From Streptococcus himalayensis (GTDB lineage: Bacteria; Bacillota; Bacilli; Lactobacillales; Streptococcaceae): 64,000 bases of DNA. Of this stretch, positions 26,381 to 37,892 are shown piece by piece. Under the pieces are notes generated by a model. The model ran no database searches and was not told where the DNA came from. It saw only the letters and a list, made by a program, of their open reading frames with translations. The stretch lies in assembly GCF_001708305.1 (NCBI RefSeq), contig NZ_CP016953.1:199001-263000 (forward strand), in the 5' to 3' direction. The position numbers and the translations under genes are program-made. Every line of letters starts with the position of its first letter. Position 1 is the first letter of the stretch.

Positions 26381-27115
26381 TTACTGCATCGTCAAACCAC
26401 CATCTAAGGCGATTACCTGACCTGTCATGTACTCTTGCTTGGCAAGAAATACTGCAACCTCTGCGACCTCTGCTGGTTTCCCAAAGCGTTTCATGGGAAT
26501 CTGTGCCAAGGTAGCATCCTTGACCTTCTCTGGCAACACATCTGTCATATCCGATTCAATCATGCCGGGTGCAATGACATTGACGCGGACATTGCGGCCA
26601 GCCACTTCACGCGCTACCGACTTACTAAAGCCAATCAAGCCTGCTTTTGAGGCTGCATAGTTAGCTTGCCCGATATTGCCCGTCAAACCGACCACACTAG
26701 AAATATTGATAATGCTGCCTTCTCTTGCCTTAGTCATAGCTTTTAAGACTGCCTGAGTCATATTAAACGCACCCGTCAGGTTCACTTTTAGAACTTGTTC
26801 AAAATCATCCTCAGTTAATTTTAACATAAGTTTGTCTTTCGTGATACCTGCATTATTGACCAAAATGTCCACAGAACCCAACTTTTCACGTGCTTCTTCG
26901 ACCATCCGCTGGGCATCTCTGCTATCAGACACATCTCCAGAAATCGCTAGGACTTTCACACCGTAGGAAGCAAAGCCTGCCAACAGTTCTTTTCCCACTT
27001 CTTTTCGACCATTGACAATCACATTGGCCCCACACGCAGCAAACTGGTGGGCAATCGCAAGCCCAATCCCACGCGTAGAACCTGTGATAAATACGTTTTT
27101 TTCTTGTAAATCCAT
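26381..27115 (-). CDS. fabG: 3-oxoacyl-ACP reductase
   Basis: The 244-residue short-chain dehydrogenase reduces 3-oxoacyl-ACP with NADPH. The nucleotide motif is FITGSTRGIGLAIA (TGxxxGIG), the catalytic serine in NISSVVGLTGNIGQ and the YxxxK in ANYAASKAGLIGF. It follows fabD by 5 nt. Confidence 0.96.
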   Translation of the reverse strand: MDLQEKNVFITGSTRGIGLAIAHQFAACGANVIVNGRKEVGKELLAGFASYGVKVLAISGDVSDSRDAQRMVEEAREKLGSVDILVNNAGITKDKLMLKLTEDDFEQVLKVNLTGAFNMTQAVLKAMTKAREGSIINISSVVGLTGNIGQANYAASKAGLIGFSKSVAREVAGRNVRVNVIAPGMIESDMTDVLPEKVKDATLAQIPMKRFGKPAEVAEVAVFLAKQEYMTGQVIALDGGLTMQ

Positions 27116-27120
27116 TTTTC

Positions 27121-28041
27121 TTACTTTCCTAGAAAATCCGCTAAAGTCTTTTCATCTTCCACATGATAAACCGACAAGGACTTGTCAATCTTCTTGAGAA
27201 ATCCAGACAAGACCTTCCCCGGACCAATTTCAACAAAACTTGTCGCCCCTAATGCTTTCATACGGGCAATACTTTCATAAAATCGTACAGGTTCCATGAC
27301 TTGGCGTTCAAGCAAGCTCTTGACCTGAGCTATATCGATAATGTCAGCTTCTGTATTTCCCACAACTGGCATTTGAAAGGCTGCAAACTCCACTTCTTTC
27401 AAGGTTTCTCCTAATCGACGACTGGCCTCTTTGAGAAGTGCCGTGTGAAAAGGTCCTGAAACCTTGAGCGGAATCATCCGCTTGACCCCAGCTTGAGAAA
27501 GAATCTCGACCGCCTCATCAACAGCCCCTACTTCCCCACCGATAACGATTTGAGAGGGCGTGTTGTAGTTGGCAGGCGTAACCACACCTTTATGCGACGC
27601 CTGCAAGCAGATTTTTTCAATCATCTCTACATCCGCATTTAGCACCGCCACCATCTTCCCAGAACCTGCTGGGGCAGCTTCTTCCATGAAAGCCCCTCGT
27701 TTAGCCACTAGAGCTAGGGCAGAGGCAAATGACAAGCTACCCGCAGCAACCAGAGCCGCATACTCCCCTAACGATAGACCTGCTGCCATATCAGGACGAA
27801 ATCCATGTTCCTCTAAACAGCGGTAAATCCCAATAGAAGTCGTTAGTATAGCTGGCTGCGTATAGCGCGTCTGATGAAGCTTTTCCTCATCATGGTCAAT
27901 CAACTCGCGCAAATCATAGCCCAAGATTTCACCGGCTTCTTTAAAAGTCTCTCGAACAATCGCATGATTTTCATATAAATCTCTTGCCATTCCTAGGTAC
28001 TGGGCACCCTGTCCGGCAAATAGTACAGCTGTTTTAGTCAC
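27121..28041 (-). CDS. fabD: Malonyl-CoA:ACP transacylase
   Basis: The 306-residue acyltransferase moves malonate from CoA to ACP. The nucleophile lies in AAGLSLGEYAALVAAG (GLSLG) and the catalytic histidine in VSGPFHTALLKEA. The N-terminus TAVLFAGQGAQYLGMARDLY is canonical. It overlaps fabK by 8 nt. Confidence 0.96.
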   Translation of the reverse strand: MTKTAVLFAGQGAQYLGMARDLYENHAIVRETFKEAGEILGYDLRELIDHDEEKLHQTRYTQPAILTTSIGIYRCLEEHGFRPDMAAGLSLGEYAALVAAGSLSFASALALVAKRGAFMEEAAPAGSGKMVAVLNADVEMIEKICLQASHKGVVTPANYNTPSQIVIGGEVGAVDEAVEILSQAGVKRMIPLKVSGPFHTALLKEASRRLGETLKEVEFAAFQMPVVGNTEADIIDIAQVKSLLERQVMEPVRFYESIARMKALGATSFVEIGPGKVLSGFLKKIDKSLSVYHVEDEKTLADFLGK

Positions 28042-29008
28042 CTTTTCTCACCCCTGACCAGCGCTTAGCTTCCCGTTCAATCACACGAGCCGCACCATAA
28101 TAGATATCTTGGATAATTTCCTCAACGGTCTCTTCTTTTGCAACGAGACCCGCAATCTGCCCCGCCATCACAGATCCATTCTCCACATCTCCACGGACAA
28201 CAGCATTCGCAAGGCTACCTGCCCCCATTTCTTCAAACACGGTCAAATCAGGATTTTCCTGCTTAAAGGCTTCTTTTTCAGCTTGGTCAAATTGGCGGGT
28301 TAATTTATTTTTAATGCCACGAACAGCATGTCCAAAATGCTGGGCTGAAATCGTCGTATCAATATCTCTAGCCTTGAGAATCTTTTCCTTATAATTCGGA
28401 TGGGCATTGGATTCACGAGCTACGACAAACCGAGTTCCCAACTGAACAGCCTCTGCACCTAGCATGAAGGCCGCAGCCGCACCAGCACCATCTGCAATCC
28501 CTCCTGCGGCAATCACTGGAATCTCCACAGCCTCTACCACTTGTCTCACCAAGGTCATGGTTGTCAGTTTTCCAATATGGCCTCCTGCCTCCATTCCCTC
28601 TGCAATCACAGCATCTGCACCAATTTTCTCCATACGCTTCGCCAGAGCCACGCTTGGAACCACTGGAATTACAGTAATCCCAGCCTCATGAAAACGAGAC
28701 ATGTATTTTCCTGGATTTCCAGCACCAGTCGTTACAACCTTGACTCCCTCTTCGATGACCAAATCAACAATATCCTCTACAAACGGAGAAAGAAGCATGA
28801 TGTTAACCCCAAAAGGCTTGTCTGTCAAAGCTTTGATTTTATCGATATTGCTTTTCACGACTTCTTTGGGAGCATTGCCGCCACCAATAATGCCTAAACC
28901 ACCAGCCTTTGATACACTACCAGCCAAGTCGCCATCTGCAACCCAAGCCATTCCTCCTTGAAAAATCGGATAGTCAATCTTCAACAATTCTGTAATACGC
29001 GTCTGCAC
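28034..29008 (-). CDS. fabK: Enoyl-ACP reductase II, FMN-dependent
   Basis: The 324-residue flavoprotein replaces FabI as enoyl-ACP reductase in streptococci and makes them resistant to triclosan-type FabI inhibitors. Seen are KIDYPIFQGGMAWVADGDLA, the FMN phosphate region VIAAGGIADGAGAAAAFMLGA and the EGMEAGGHIG loop. It is the first gene after a 158-bp gap containing a FabT-type palindrome, so it probably heads a second transcript. Confidence 0.96.
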   Translation of the reverse strand: MQTRITELLKIDYPIFQGGMAWVADGDLAGSVSKAGGLGIIGGGNAPKEVVKSNIDKIKALTDKPFGVNIMLLSPFVEDIVDLVIEEGVKVVTTGAGNPGKYMSRFHEAGITVIPVVPSVALAKRMEKIGADAVIAEGMEAGGHIGKLTTMTLVRQVVEAVEIPVIAAGGIADGAGAAAAFMLGAEAVQLGTRFVVARESNAHPNYKEKILKARDIDTTISAQHFGHAVRGIKNKLTRQFDQAEKEAFKQENPDLTVFEEMGAGSLANAVVRGDVENGSVMAGQIAGLVAKEETVEEIIQDIYYGAARVIEREAKRWSGVRKGD

Positions 29009-29050
29009 CTGTTATCCTCCTATCTTTGCTTAGCTAATAGTTCCATTTAT

Positions 29051-29067
29051 ACTTTGAAAATCAAACT
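29051..29067 (-). promoter_or_regulatory. FabT operator-like palindrome ahead of fabK
   Basis: On the minus strand AGTTTGATTTTCAAAGT lies in the acpP-fabK gap. It matches the FabT pattern TTTGATTATCAAA at 12 of 13 bases. FabT with acyl-ACP would repress fabK and downstream genes. Confidence 0.6.
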
Positions 29068-29166
29068 ATTAGCCAAACAAGAAAGTGGAACCATTTGCTA
29101 GCCAAATCTCCTGCGAACATGACATCGGACTATTTTGTACCTGAGTTCCACTCCCTATTCTATTGG

Positions 29167-29388
29167 CTATGCACGTTGTTCAACGTAAGCAACCAAATCA
29201 CCGACTGTATTCAAATCCTCTTCTGCTTCGATTTGGATATCAAACGCATCTTCGATTTCAGAAATCACTTGGAACAAGTCCAATGAATCCGCATCAAGAT
29301 CATCGAAAGTTGACTCAAGTGTCACTTCTGACGCATCTTTCCCAAGTTCTTCAACGATAATTTCTTGTATTTTCTCAAATACTGCCAT
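29167..29388 (-). CDS. acpP: Acyl carrier protein
   Basis: The 73-residue acidic ACP carries growing acyl chains on a phosphopantetheine attached to the serine of [13 protein letters not shown]. Composition (rich in D/E, few basic residues) and length fit. AAAGGAGTCTATC precedes the start. It lies between fabH and fabK. Confidence 0.96.
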   Translation of the reverse strand: MAVFEKIQEIIVEELGKDASEVTLESTFDDLDADSLDLFQVISEIEDAFDIQIEAEEDLNTVGDLVAYVEQRA

Positions 29389-29436
29389 GATAGACTCCTT
29401 TAAATTTTTTTATCTATGTGTTTTCCACATAAGTAA

Positions 29437-30414
29437 CTAAATAATCACAATGAGTGTCCCCCAGGTCAAGCCCCCGCCAAAGCCAGATAATAAAATTTTC
29501 TGACTTCCATCTAGGAAGATATCCCCTTTTTCGACACACTCAGATAGCAAAATTGGAATGCTCGCTGCACTTGTATTGCCATACTCCATCATATTAGCTG
29601 GCATTTTTTCTCGTGCAACCCCAATTTTTCGTGCCATTTTATCTAAAATTCGAACATTTGCCTGATGAAGCAAGAACCAGTCAATCTCTTCAGGAACTAA
29701 GCCACTTGCAGCAATCGTTTCCTTGATGGACTTGGAAACATCCCTCGTTGCAAAGTCAAAAACAGCTCGACCATCCATCTGCAAATATGGCTCTGTGATT
29801 TCTTTTTCAGAAAATGGAGATTGCAAAGACGTTTGACCAGAAGTCAAACAAGCTCCCCTAGAACCATCTGTCCCCTGACTTTCCGCAAGAAAATGCTGCT
29901 GGTGACTCGCTTCTAAAAGAACACCGCCAGCTCCGTCCCCAAAGAGGACTGCTGTTGATCGATCAGACCAATCCAGAGTCTTAGAAACTGTCTCGCTCCC
30001 GATAATCAACCCACGTTTGTAACGACCAGAAGCAATGAACTTCTCACCAGTAGAGAGGGCAAATACGAAACCACTACAAGCTGCGGTCACATCAAAGGCA
30101 AAAGCGTTTCTTGCCTTAATAGCAGCCTGAACCCTTGCGGCTGTTGATGGCATCATCGAATCAGGTGTCATCGTAGCCACAATAATAAAATCAAGCTCAT
30201 CAGCAGTTATCTGCGCTTTTTCAAGTAATTGCTCCGCAACCTTTGCTGCCAAATCACTCGTCGTTTCTGTACGTGAGATATGCCGTCTTCTAATGCCTGT
30301 TCGACTGGCAATCCATTCGTCACTCGTGTCCATTATCTTTGCTAAATCATCATTAGTGATGACTTGCTCTGGCACATAATGGGCTACCTGACTAATCTTT
30401 GCATAACTCATCAT
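29437..30414 (-). CDS. fabH: 3-oxoacyl-ACP synthase III
   Basis: The 325-residue initiating condensing enzyme joins acetyl-CoA to malonyl-ACP. The catalytic cysteine is in [16 protein letters not shown], the histidine in [16 protein letters not shown] and the asparagine in [15 protein letters not shown]. The start overlaps the fabT stop by 4 nt, and a second ATG follows immediately (ATGATG), so the true start is one of the two. Confidence 0.96.
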   Translation of the reverse strand: MMSYAKISQVAHYVPEQVITNDDLAKIMDTSDEWIASRTGIRRRHISRTETTSDLAAKVAEQLLEKAQITADELDFIIVATMTPDSMMPSTAARVQAAIKARNAFAFDVTAACSGFVFALSTGEKFIASGRYKRGLIIGSETVSKTLDWSDRSTAVLFGDGAGGVLLEASHQQHFLAESQGTDGSRGACLTSGQTSLQSPFSEKEITEPYLQMDGRAVFDFATRDVSKSIKETIAASGLVPEEIDWFLLHQANVRILDKMARKIGVAREKMPANMMEYGNTSAASIPILLSECVEKGDIFLDGSQKILLSGFGGGLTWGTLIVII

Positions 30415-30845
30415 TTCAAATCCTCGAGAAACTGATATAAATTTTTCAGACCCCTGTCCATCACTTGCATCTCAGCCTCATCCATGCCCTCGATAATCCT
30501 CTCAACCATGGCCTTGTGAAACCGTCGATGTAAACGATACACTAGACGCCCTTTTTTAGTCAGATGCAGATGAACCACTCGACGATCTTTTTCAGAACGA
30601 ATCCGCTCAATATAGCCTTTTCGCTCCAGATTATTCAGACTGGTTGTCACAGTCCCTAATGTCACCATCAATTCTTTGGCTACTTGACTAGGGGTGCCAT
30701 TAGGATTGTTCCCAATCACATCAATAGTATGCATTTCTTTAATAGAAATGTCTTTAAAGCGACTTCCACGAAGACTAGCCTCTTCAATCACCAACACATT
30801 ATTAAAAATGGAAGTTAAATAATTATTGACTACCTGGTAATCCAA
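30411..30845 (-). CDS. fabT: MarR-family fatty-acid repressor FabT
   Basis: The 144-residue MarR protein has the winged helix at about 40-105: [40 protein letters not shown] and the wing [16 protein letters not shown]. In streptococci FabT represses the fab cluster, fabM excepted, in response to long acyl-ACP. It sits in the typical position between fabM and fabH. Confidence 0.94.
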   Translation of the reverse strand: MDYQVVNNYLTSIFNNVLVIEEASLRGSRFKDISIKEMHTIDVIGNNPNGTPSQVAKELMVTLGTVTTSLNNLERKGYIERIRSEKDRRVVHLHLTKKGRLVYRLHRRFHKAMVERIIEGMDEAEMQVMDRGLKNLYQFLEDLK

Positions 30846-30932
30846 AAATCGGCTCCTTCTCCAAAACTTTTATCATCAAAACATTTGACCAGAAAATTGT
30901 ATCAAACTTCAAATGAAATTGCAAGTATTTGC

Positions 30933-31724
30933 TTATTTGCCGATGAATTTAGGTCGTCGTTTTTCTTGGTAAGCCCTAACGCCTTCTTTAAAGTCCTCTG
31001 TGAAGGCTAAGGTCTTTTGCACCATCAATTCAAGCTCCCTATACTCCTTCCAAGCCGTGAAGTGGCTCTTCCAAGATAACTCTTTGATAGCCCGGTAAGA
31101 ATTAGCAGAACCACGCCTTAATTTTTTCAGGAGTTGATTTAAATCCTTCTCTAGGCATTCTTTCTCAGAAACTTTATAAAGAAGTCCACAATCATAAGCT
31201 TTTTGAGCAGATAGACTTTCTCCTGTCATGGCTAACTGGACGGCCCGAGTAACGCCAATGGAGCGGCTCAACAAGAACAATCCACCAGCATCCGGTGCTA
31301 AGGCGACACCTACAAACGCTTGAATAAAGCGAGATTTCTCTGTTGCCAAACAAAAATCTGCTGCAACTGCCAGATTAGCAGCTGCTCCCGCTACTGCCCC
31401 GTCTACTAGCATAATCACCGGTTTTGAAAGACGTTTCATAGTATAAGAAATATCATTCACCAACTCTGCAATAGCTACTAAGGACTCAATCTCATCTTCC
31501 TCAACAGCCCGATACATCTCCGCTAAATCACCACCGACCGAAAAGACCTTGCCATTTGCCTTCATGAGACAAAAGCGAATCCTATCATCCTTTTGAATCT
31601 GGTCCAAAGCAGCTAGGATTTCTCGACACATGGTGACATTAAAGCCGTTTGACACCTCAGGCCGATTCAAGATAATCGTTCCGACATCGTCTAGCACTTC
31701 GTATAAAATTGTTGTAAAGTCCAT
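30933..31724 (-). CDS. fabM: Trans-2, cis-3-decenoyl-ACP isomerase FabM (crotonase family)
   Basis: The 263-residue crotonase-fold enzyme makes the cis double bond for unsaturated fatty acids in streptococci. The oxyanion-hole region is [20 protein letters not shown] and [19 protein letters not shown]. Position at the head of the fab cluster supports FabM over a beta-oxidation hydratase. It is separated from fabT by 87 bp and has its own upstream palindrome. Length agrees with known FabM. Confidence 0.88.
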   Translation of the reverse strand: MDFTTILYEVLDDVGTIILNRPEVSNGFNVTMCREILAALDQIQKDDRIRFCLMKANGKVFSVGGDLAEMYRAVEEDEIESLVAIAELVNDISYTMKRLSKPVIMLVDGAVAGAAANLAVAADFCLATEKSRFIQAFVGVALAPDAGGLFLLSRSIGVTRAVQLAMTGESLSAQKAYDCGLLYKVSEKECLEKDLNQLLKKLRRGSANSYRAIKELSWKSHFTAWKEYRELELMVQKTLAFTEDFKEGVRAYQEKRRPKFIGK

Positions 31725-31760
31725 CTTGCACTTCTTTTTGTTTTATTTGCTTTTAAAATA

Positions 31761-31776
31761 ATTTGATAGTCAAAAT
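31761..31776 (-). promoter_or_regulatory. FabT operator-like palindrome ahead of fabM
   Basis: ATTTTGACTATCAAAT (minus strand) lies 36 bp before the fabM start. It fits the FabT palindrome TTTGANTATCAAA. Known FabT regulons vary on whether fabM is included. Confidence 0.6.
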
Positions 31777-31861
31777 TTAAAAGCTACTATCCATTTTAAC
31801 ACAGGATTTTCTCTTGTCAAGTCTATTTTCCGAAAAAACTTCCAATTCCCTTTCAAATTCA

Positions 31862-31890
31862 TTGATAAGAAGTCAGAATTTTGCTATAAT
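31862..31890 (+). promoter_or_regulatory. lysC promoter
   Basis: TTGATA (31862-31867), 17 bp and TATAAT (31885-31890) precede the lysC ATG by 25 bp, with CAAGGAG as ribosome site. Confidence 0.8.
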
Positions 31891-31915
31891 TTAAAGAAAA
31901 AATCAAGGAGATTCC

Positions 31916-33274
31916 ATGAAAGTTGTTAAATTTGGAGGCAGTTCCCTCGCTTCTGCTACACAATTAGAAAAAGTCTTACAAATTGTCAAAGAGGATCCTG
32001 AACGTCGCTTTGTCGTTGTATCTGCCCCAGGAAAGCGAAATGAACAAGATACCAAGGTCACAGATGCCTTAATCCGCTACTACCGAGACTATGTCGAAGA
32101 AAATGATGTCACTTCTCACCAAGAATGGATTATCGAGCGCTATAGCGACATGGTCAAGGAATTAAACCTCAAACCAAGTATCATCGAAAAAATTTCCAAA
32201 AGCATTCTAAAATTAGCAACCTTGCCAATCGAGGATAACGACTTTCTTTATGACGCCTTTCTAGCCGCTGGGGAAAATAACAATGCAAAGTTGATTGCTG
32301 CCTATTTTAACCAAAATGGCATCGCAGCCCGTTATGTTCATCCAAAAGAAGCGGGAATGATTGTTTCAAGCGAGCCTGGAAATGCACAAATTCTCCCAGG
32401 AAGTTACGATAAAATCGAAGAACTGGCCAATGCACAAGAGGTCTTGGTAATCCCTGGATTTTTTGGTGTAACACAAGATGGACAAATCTGCACCTTTTCT
32501 CGTGGAGGATCCGATATCACTGGTTCAATCATTGCTGCTGGTGTCAAAGCGGATCTCTACGAAAACTTTACAGATGTAGATGGTATCTTTGCTGCTCATC
32601 CAGGAATTATTGCTCATCCGCATTCCATCCCTGAGTTAACTTATCGCGAAATGCGGGAATTGGCTTATGCTGGTTTTTCCGTTCTCCACGATGAAGCACT
32701 CATCCCAGCCTATCGCGGAAAGATTCCTTTGGTGATTAAAAATACCAACAACCCTAGTCATCCAGGGACCCGAATCGTTTTGCAGCACACGACACAGGCT
32801 TTACCAGTCGTTGGTATTGCAGCTGATTCACACTTCACCAGTATCAATATGTCCAAATACTTGATGAACCGTGAAGTTGGATTTGGTCGTAAGGTTCTAC
32901 AAATTCTTGAAGATCTCAATATTCGCTGGGAACATATGCCAACAGGAATTGATGATCTCTCCTTGATTCTGCGTGATCGAGAACTTACTCCAATCAAAGA
33001 AGAAGAAATTCTTCGCCAATTACGACAAAAACTAGAAGTGGACCACGCTGAAATTGAACACGGCTTGTCCATCATTATGATTGTAGGTGAAAATATGAAG
33101 AGCCATGTCGGACTAACAGCCACCGCAACCAAGGCTTTGTCTGACCACCAAATCAATATCCAAATGATTTCTCAAGGCTCCAGCGAAGTCTCTATTATGA
33201 TTGTCATCAATTCTGAACAGGAAAAAGCAGCTATCAAAGCCCTTTATCAGGCCTTCTTTTCTGAAGTTCATTGA
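31916..33274 (+). CDS. Aspartate kinase
   Basis: The 452-residue aspartokinase phosphorylates aspartate, the first step to lysine, threonine, methionine and cell-wall lysine. The kinase domain starts MKVVKFGGSSLASATQLEKV and includes FSRGGSDITGSIIAAG. The C-terminal regulatory ACT pair includes NINIQMISQGSSEVSIMIVI-like sequence near the end. It is a single-domain kinase without homoserine dehydrogenase. It lies divergently from fabM, as in the pneumococcus, with its own promoter and terminator. Confidence 0.95.
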   Translation: MKVVKFGGSSLASATQLEKVLQIVKEDPERRFVVVSAPGKRNEQDTKVTDALIRYYRDYVEENDVTSHQEWIIERYSDMVKELNLKPSIIEKISKSILKLATLPIEDNDFLYDAFLAAGENNNAKLIAAYFNQNGIAARYVHPKEAGMIVSSEPGNAQILPGSYDKIEELANAQEVLVIPGFFGVTQDGQICTFSRGGSDITGSIIAAGVKADLYENFTDVDGIFAAHPGIIAHPHSIPELTYREMRELAYAGFSVLHDEALIPAYRGKIPLVIKNTNNPSHPGTRIVLQHTTQALPVVGIAADSHFTSINMSKYLMNREVGFGRKVLQILEDLNIRWEHMPTGIDDLSLILRDRELTPIKEEEILRQLRQKLEVDHAEIEHGLSIIMIVGENMKSHVGLTATATKALSDHQINIQMISQGSSEVSIMIVINSEQEKAAIKALYQAFFSEVH

Positions 33275-33358
33275 CAGATAGATACAATGGCATAAGAGTC
33301 TGCTTTTGATTTTTTGAAATTCTTTATTATCGAATCTTAAAGTTGATGAATGATACAC

Positions 33359-33413
33359 AAAAAACGAACAAAACAGGATTCTGTGAATTAGAAAACTAGT
33401 TTTGGTCGTTTTT
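33359..33413 (+). terminator. lysC terminator
   Basis: AAAAACGAACAAAAC and GTTTTGGTCGTTTTT form a long stem around a loop of about 24 bases, 85 bp after the lysC stop. Confidence 0.6.
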
Positions 33414-33432
33414 ATATTTAGGGGTGGATTTT

Positions 33433-33774
33433 TTATGGGAGTGGGGCAGACCAAGATAAGCGCGACGCACTCATCCTGGCTTGTCTCAGCTTTTTTCTAT
33501 CTTCTACTGTATAGATTGACGACAAGGCTATAAGCGATTTCGTTTTCCAATTTCGTTGATCGTATTGTTGAACAACGGCATTCAATTTTCGTTCTAAGAT
33601 AGCCTCTAAAAAATTACCATCTCCAGCAGAAGGTTCTAAAAAAGTCGCATGGATATTTTCACACACTTCTTTTACACCAGGTGTATCTAACATTTTTTGA
33701 ACCATCCATGAAGGGGTAAAGACCTCACCGTGCTTTTGAACACGATGTTTTGACTTAATTAAGTGTTCTTTCAA
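33433..33774 (-). pseudogene. N-terminal remnant of an N6-adenine DNA methyltransferase
   Basis: The 113-residue frame starts with HRVQKHGEVFTPSWMVQKML, a common N-terminus of type I/IIG-like adenine methyltransferases. Next comes the S-adenosylmethionine motif I in TFLEPSAGDGNFLEAIL. The catalytic NPPY motif and target-recognition parts are absent. The frame degenerates after SIYTVEDRKK into unrelated sequence. It is thus a relic of a restriction-modification gene. No nuclease or specificity gene remains nearby. Confidence 0.75.
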
Positions 33775-34111
33775 AGCCTACTCCTTAGTTACTCTATATC
33801 TAAAAACTATTATATCATGATTTTGACACCTTGAAAGCATAAAACCTCATTTCTTCTGCCCTATTCAAGAACGTCTAGTGCACGATGGCAAAAAGGACAT
33901 AGCAAGACTCCAAATATTCTTCCAACAATTCTTTAAAAAGCTGGACTTAAGCTTAATTTGAAAAAAGTATATTTAAAGTATCCCCCAGAATTCTCTGACC
34001 AGCAGTTCAGAATTCCCTCTCTCACTAGAAATATTTATGAGAATTTTTCTCCCATCTCAAGAGTGAGTCTTTCCTATTATTGCCACCAAATGTAAAAAAG
34101 ATTGAATCCAA

Positions 34112-34246
34112 CAAGCGAAAGAATATATTGAATGGTATAACTGCAATAGATCTCAGGAAAAATGAAAAGGCATGACCCCCATGGAATTCAGGAAATCATA
34201 CCTTATAAACAACTATTTTTTACTATTTAGTTTAACCAGGGCTTAA
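34112..34246 (+). pseudogene. 3' relic of an IS3-family transposase
   Basis: A reading frame of 44 codons with one TGA (34163-34165) encodes KEYIEWYNCNRSQEK then KGMTPMEFRKSY, the standard C-terminus of IS3-family OrfB (YIxxYNxxRxQxKLxGMTPxEYR). The upstream 33790-34110 shows no further coding sequence I can support. Confidence 0.65.
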
Positions 34247-34269
34247 CAAACTTGATGTTTTTTTAATAG

Positions 34270-35205
34270 TTACTGCATAGCTGGAAGCAGGTAGCCGTAG
34301 CCTTCTTCCTCCATTTTTTCTTTAGGGATAAAACGCAAAGCGGCACTGTTAATACAGTAGCGAAGGCCGCCTTCTTCTTTTGGTCCGTCAGTAAAGACAT
34401 GACCTAGATGGGCATTACCAGAGCGACTTCTCACTTCAATACGCTCCATGCCATGCGTTGTGTCACGGTAATAATGGATGACTTCTTTTGCAATTGGGCG
34501 TGTGAAACTTGGCCAGCCACAGCCAGCATCAAACTTATCGCTGGCAAAAAAGAGTGGTTCCCCAGTCGTAACATCCACATAAATACCTTCTTCAAAAGTA
34601 GCAAAATAGGCATTTTCAAAGGGTTTTTCCGTTGCACTTTCTTGGGTTACTCGATAAGCTTCTTCCGTTAAGCGTGCTTTAAGCTCCTCTTGAGATGCTT
34701 TTTGATAGTCTTTAGGGTCAATCAAGGGCTGATAAGCATCGTTAACATTGATATGGCAATAACCATTTGGATTTTTCTTGAGGTAATCTTGGTGGTAGTC
34801 TTCTGCCAAGATATAGTGGCGCAAGGATTCTACTTCCACTGCAATTTTTTGCCCAAGCTGCTCTTCTACTTCAGCCACTACTTGGCTAATGGTGGACACT
34901 TGCTCCTCATCCTGGTAATAAATCCCTGTCCGATACTGGCGACCCACATCGTTTCCCTGTTTGTTCACTGATAGGGGATCGATAATACGGAAATAATAAA
35001 GTAAGATTTCTCGCAGGCTGACCACTGCCTCGTCATACTCTACATAAATCGTTTCTGCATGGTCTGTTTGTTTGATGAGTTGGTAATTGGTCGTTTCCAC
35101 TTGACCATTTGCATAGCCGACTGTGGTCGCAATCACTCCGTCAATGCGGGAAAAATACTCTTCCACACCCCAAAAACAACCGCCTGCTAAATAAATTTCT
35201 GCCAT
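34270..35205 (-). CDS. msrAB: Peptide methionine sulfoxide reductase MsrA/MsrB fusion
   Basis: The 311-residue bifunctional enzyme repairs both epimers of oxidised methionine. The MsrA domain (1-160) has the catalytic [10 protein letters not shown] (C10) near its start. The MsrB domain (about 175-311) has [19 protein letters not shown] and the resolving cysteine in [12 protein letters not shown]. No signal peptide is seen, so it is cytoplasmic. It lies 11 bp after pyrD on the same strand and may share its transcript. Confidence 0.95.
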   Translation of the reverse strand: MAEIYLAGGCFWGVEEYFSRIDGVIATTVGYANGQVETTNYQLIKQTDHAETIYVEYDEAVVSLREILLYYFRIIDPLSVNKQGNDVGRQYRTGIYYQDEEQVSTISQVVAEVEEQLGQKIAVEVESLRHYILAEDYHQDYLKKNPNGYCHINVNDAYQPLIDPKDYQKASQEELKARLTEEAYRVTQESATEKPFENAYFATFEEGIYVDVTTGEPLFFASDKFDAGCGWPSFTRPIAKEVIHYYRDTTHGMERIEVRSRSGNAHLGHVFTDGPKEEGGLRYCINSAALRFIPKEKMEEEGYGYLLPAMQ

Positions 35206-35216
35206 TTTATTCTCCT

Positions 35217-36155
35217 TTATCCTTCTATATATTGCAATTTCCCACGGAAATCGTCTAAACTTTCGTAGCCTTTTTCTGCCATAATGACTTTCAATTCTGC
35301 CGTAATCCGCTCAAAAGCTGCGACCCCTTCCTTATGAAGGGTTGTTCCAACTTGCACCATACTGGCTCCACAAAGGATATGCTCAAAAGCATCACGACCT
35401 GTCAGCACTCCCCCTGTTCCAATGATTTGGATTTCTGGTTTTAACCGCTGGTAGAAAGCGTGGACATTGGCCAGAGCAGTCGGCTTGATATATTCGCCAC
35501 CGATTCCTCCAAATCCATTTTTAGGACGAATAACAACTGACTCATCTTCAATGTAGAGACCATTTCCAATGGAGTTAACACAGTTGACAAAAGCGAGCGG
35601 AAATTGGTTGAAAATCGCTGCTGCCTGATCAAAATGCACCATATCAAAGTAAGGAGGCAGCTTAATCCCAAGAGGTTTGGTAAAGTAGCTAAACACCTCC
35701 TTTAAAATGGTCTCTGTCGTCTCAAAATCATAGGCAATTTGTGGTTTGCCTGGTACATTCGGACAGGACAAATTCAACTCAGTTAAGCCCTTAAACTCAC
35801 TTTCTTCCACTTGTTTTAACAGCCTATGAGTTTCTTCCTGAGACAGTCCGACCAAGGAAAGGAAGAAAGTTTGATTTGGTTCTTTTTCCTGCAATTCCAA
35901 AAGATAGTCCAAATAATAATCCAAACCTTGATTTGGCAAGCCCATCGAGTTAATCGAGCCAAGCGGAACATCCTGATAACGGGGTTCAGGATTTCCAGCA
36001 CGCGCTTCTAAGGTAGCGGTCTTAGTCACAAAGGTTCCAGCTTGGGACAGTCTTACTTCCTCTAACTCTGCAATCGTCATGCAGGCAACCCCCGCGGCAT
36101 TCATCAAGCAGTTTTCAAATGGAAAACCAGCAATCTGTGTCTTGGTTGATGGCAT
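35217..36155 (-). CDS. pyrD: Dihydroorotate dehydrogenase, class 1A
   Basis: The 312-residue cytosolic flavoenzyme oxidises dihydroorotate to orotate with fumarate as acceptor (class 1A). Motifs: [17 protein letters not shown], the catalytic cysteine in [17 protein letters not shown] and the FMN phosphate region [21 protein letters not shown]. No pyrK partner is next to it, in keeping with class 1A. A TATAAT (36210-36215) stands 55 bp upstream. Confidence 0.95.
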   Translation of the reverse strand: MPSTKTQIAGFPFENCLMNAAGVACMTIAELEEVRLSQAGTFVTKTATLEARAGNPEPRYQDVPLGSINSMGLPNQGLDYYLDYLLELQEKEPNQTFFLSLVGLSQEETHRLLKQVEESEFKGLTELNLSCPNVPGKPQIAYDFETTETILKEVFSYFTKPLGIKLPPYFDMVHFDQAAAIFNQFPLAFVNCVNSIGNGLYIEDESVVIRPKNGFGGIGGEYIKPTALANVHAFYQRLKPEIQIIGTGGVLTGRDAFEHILCGASMVQVGTTLHKEGVAAFERITAELKVIMAEKGYESLDDFRGKLQYIEG

Positions 36156-36338
36156 AGCGTCCTCCTTATCGTCTTATCCGTTTGGCATTATCCATGCGTA
36201 TTTTTTGAGATTATACAGCCTGAAAGCCAAGATAGGTGTTCTTTGCAAACATTCTTTTCCTCTAGTATACCATCTCTAGGCATTTTTTTGGAAATTTAAC
36301 GCACATCCTTGGTCAAATGTTCGTTTTTTAATTGTCCG

Positions 36339-36353
36339 AATTTTTAGAAAACT
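36339..36353. promoter_or_regulatory. CodY-box-like sequence upstream of gdhA
   Basis: AATTTTTAGAAAACT matches the CodY consensus AATTTTCWGAAAATT at 13 of 15 positions, 13 bp ahead of the gdhA -35 box. gdhA is a known CodY target in streptococci. Confidence 0.6.
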
Positions 36354-36366
36354 CCTTTCTTTTACC

Positions 36367-36395
36367 TTTACAAGTCCAACTTTTTCTGCTATAAT
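36367..36395 (+). promoter_or_regulatory. gdhA promoter
   Basis: TTTACA (36367-36372), 17 bp and TATAAT (36390-36395) lie 38 bp upstream of the gdhA ATG; AAGGAG is the ribosome site. Confidence 0.8.
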
Positions 36396-36406
36396 AGCCC
36401 ATGTGA

Positions 36407-37780
<1,374 letters not shown>

Positions 37781-37806
37781 AAATCATATTTCTTAAACCA
37801 CACTCA

Positions 37807-37850
37807 GATTGAAGAAAAAAGCTAGGTTGCGATTTTCTTCAATCTTTTTT
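37807..37850 (+). terminator. gdhA terminator
   Basis: GATTGAAGAAAA and TTTTCTTCAATC form a 12-bp stem followed by TTTTTT, 27 bp after the stop. Confidence 0.85.
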
Positions 37851-37892
37851 CATCCCTTAAAATTTAGAGAATTCCACTCTTTCCCCTTCTTA

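Noticed and set aside
31916-33274. Aspartokinase as part of a threonine or lysine operon
   Set aside because: It has its own promoter and terminator, and both neighbours belong to other pathways.
36156-36290. Possible PyrR or purine riboswitch leader ahead of pyrD
   Set aside because: I could not draw a conserved aptamer or terminator; only a TATAAT and a ribosome site are supportable.
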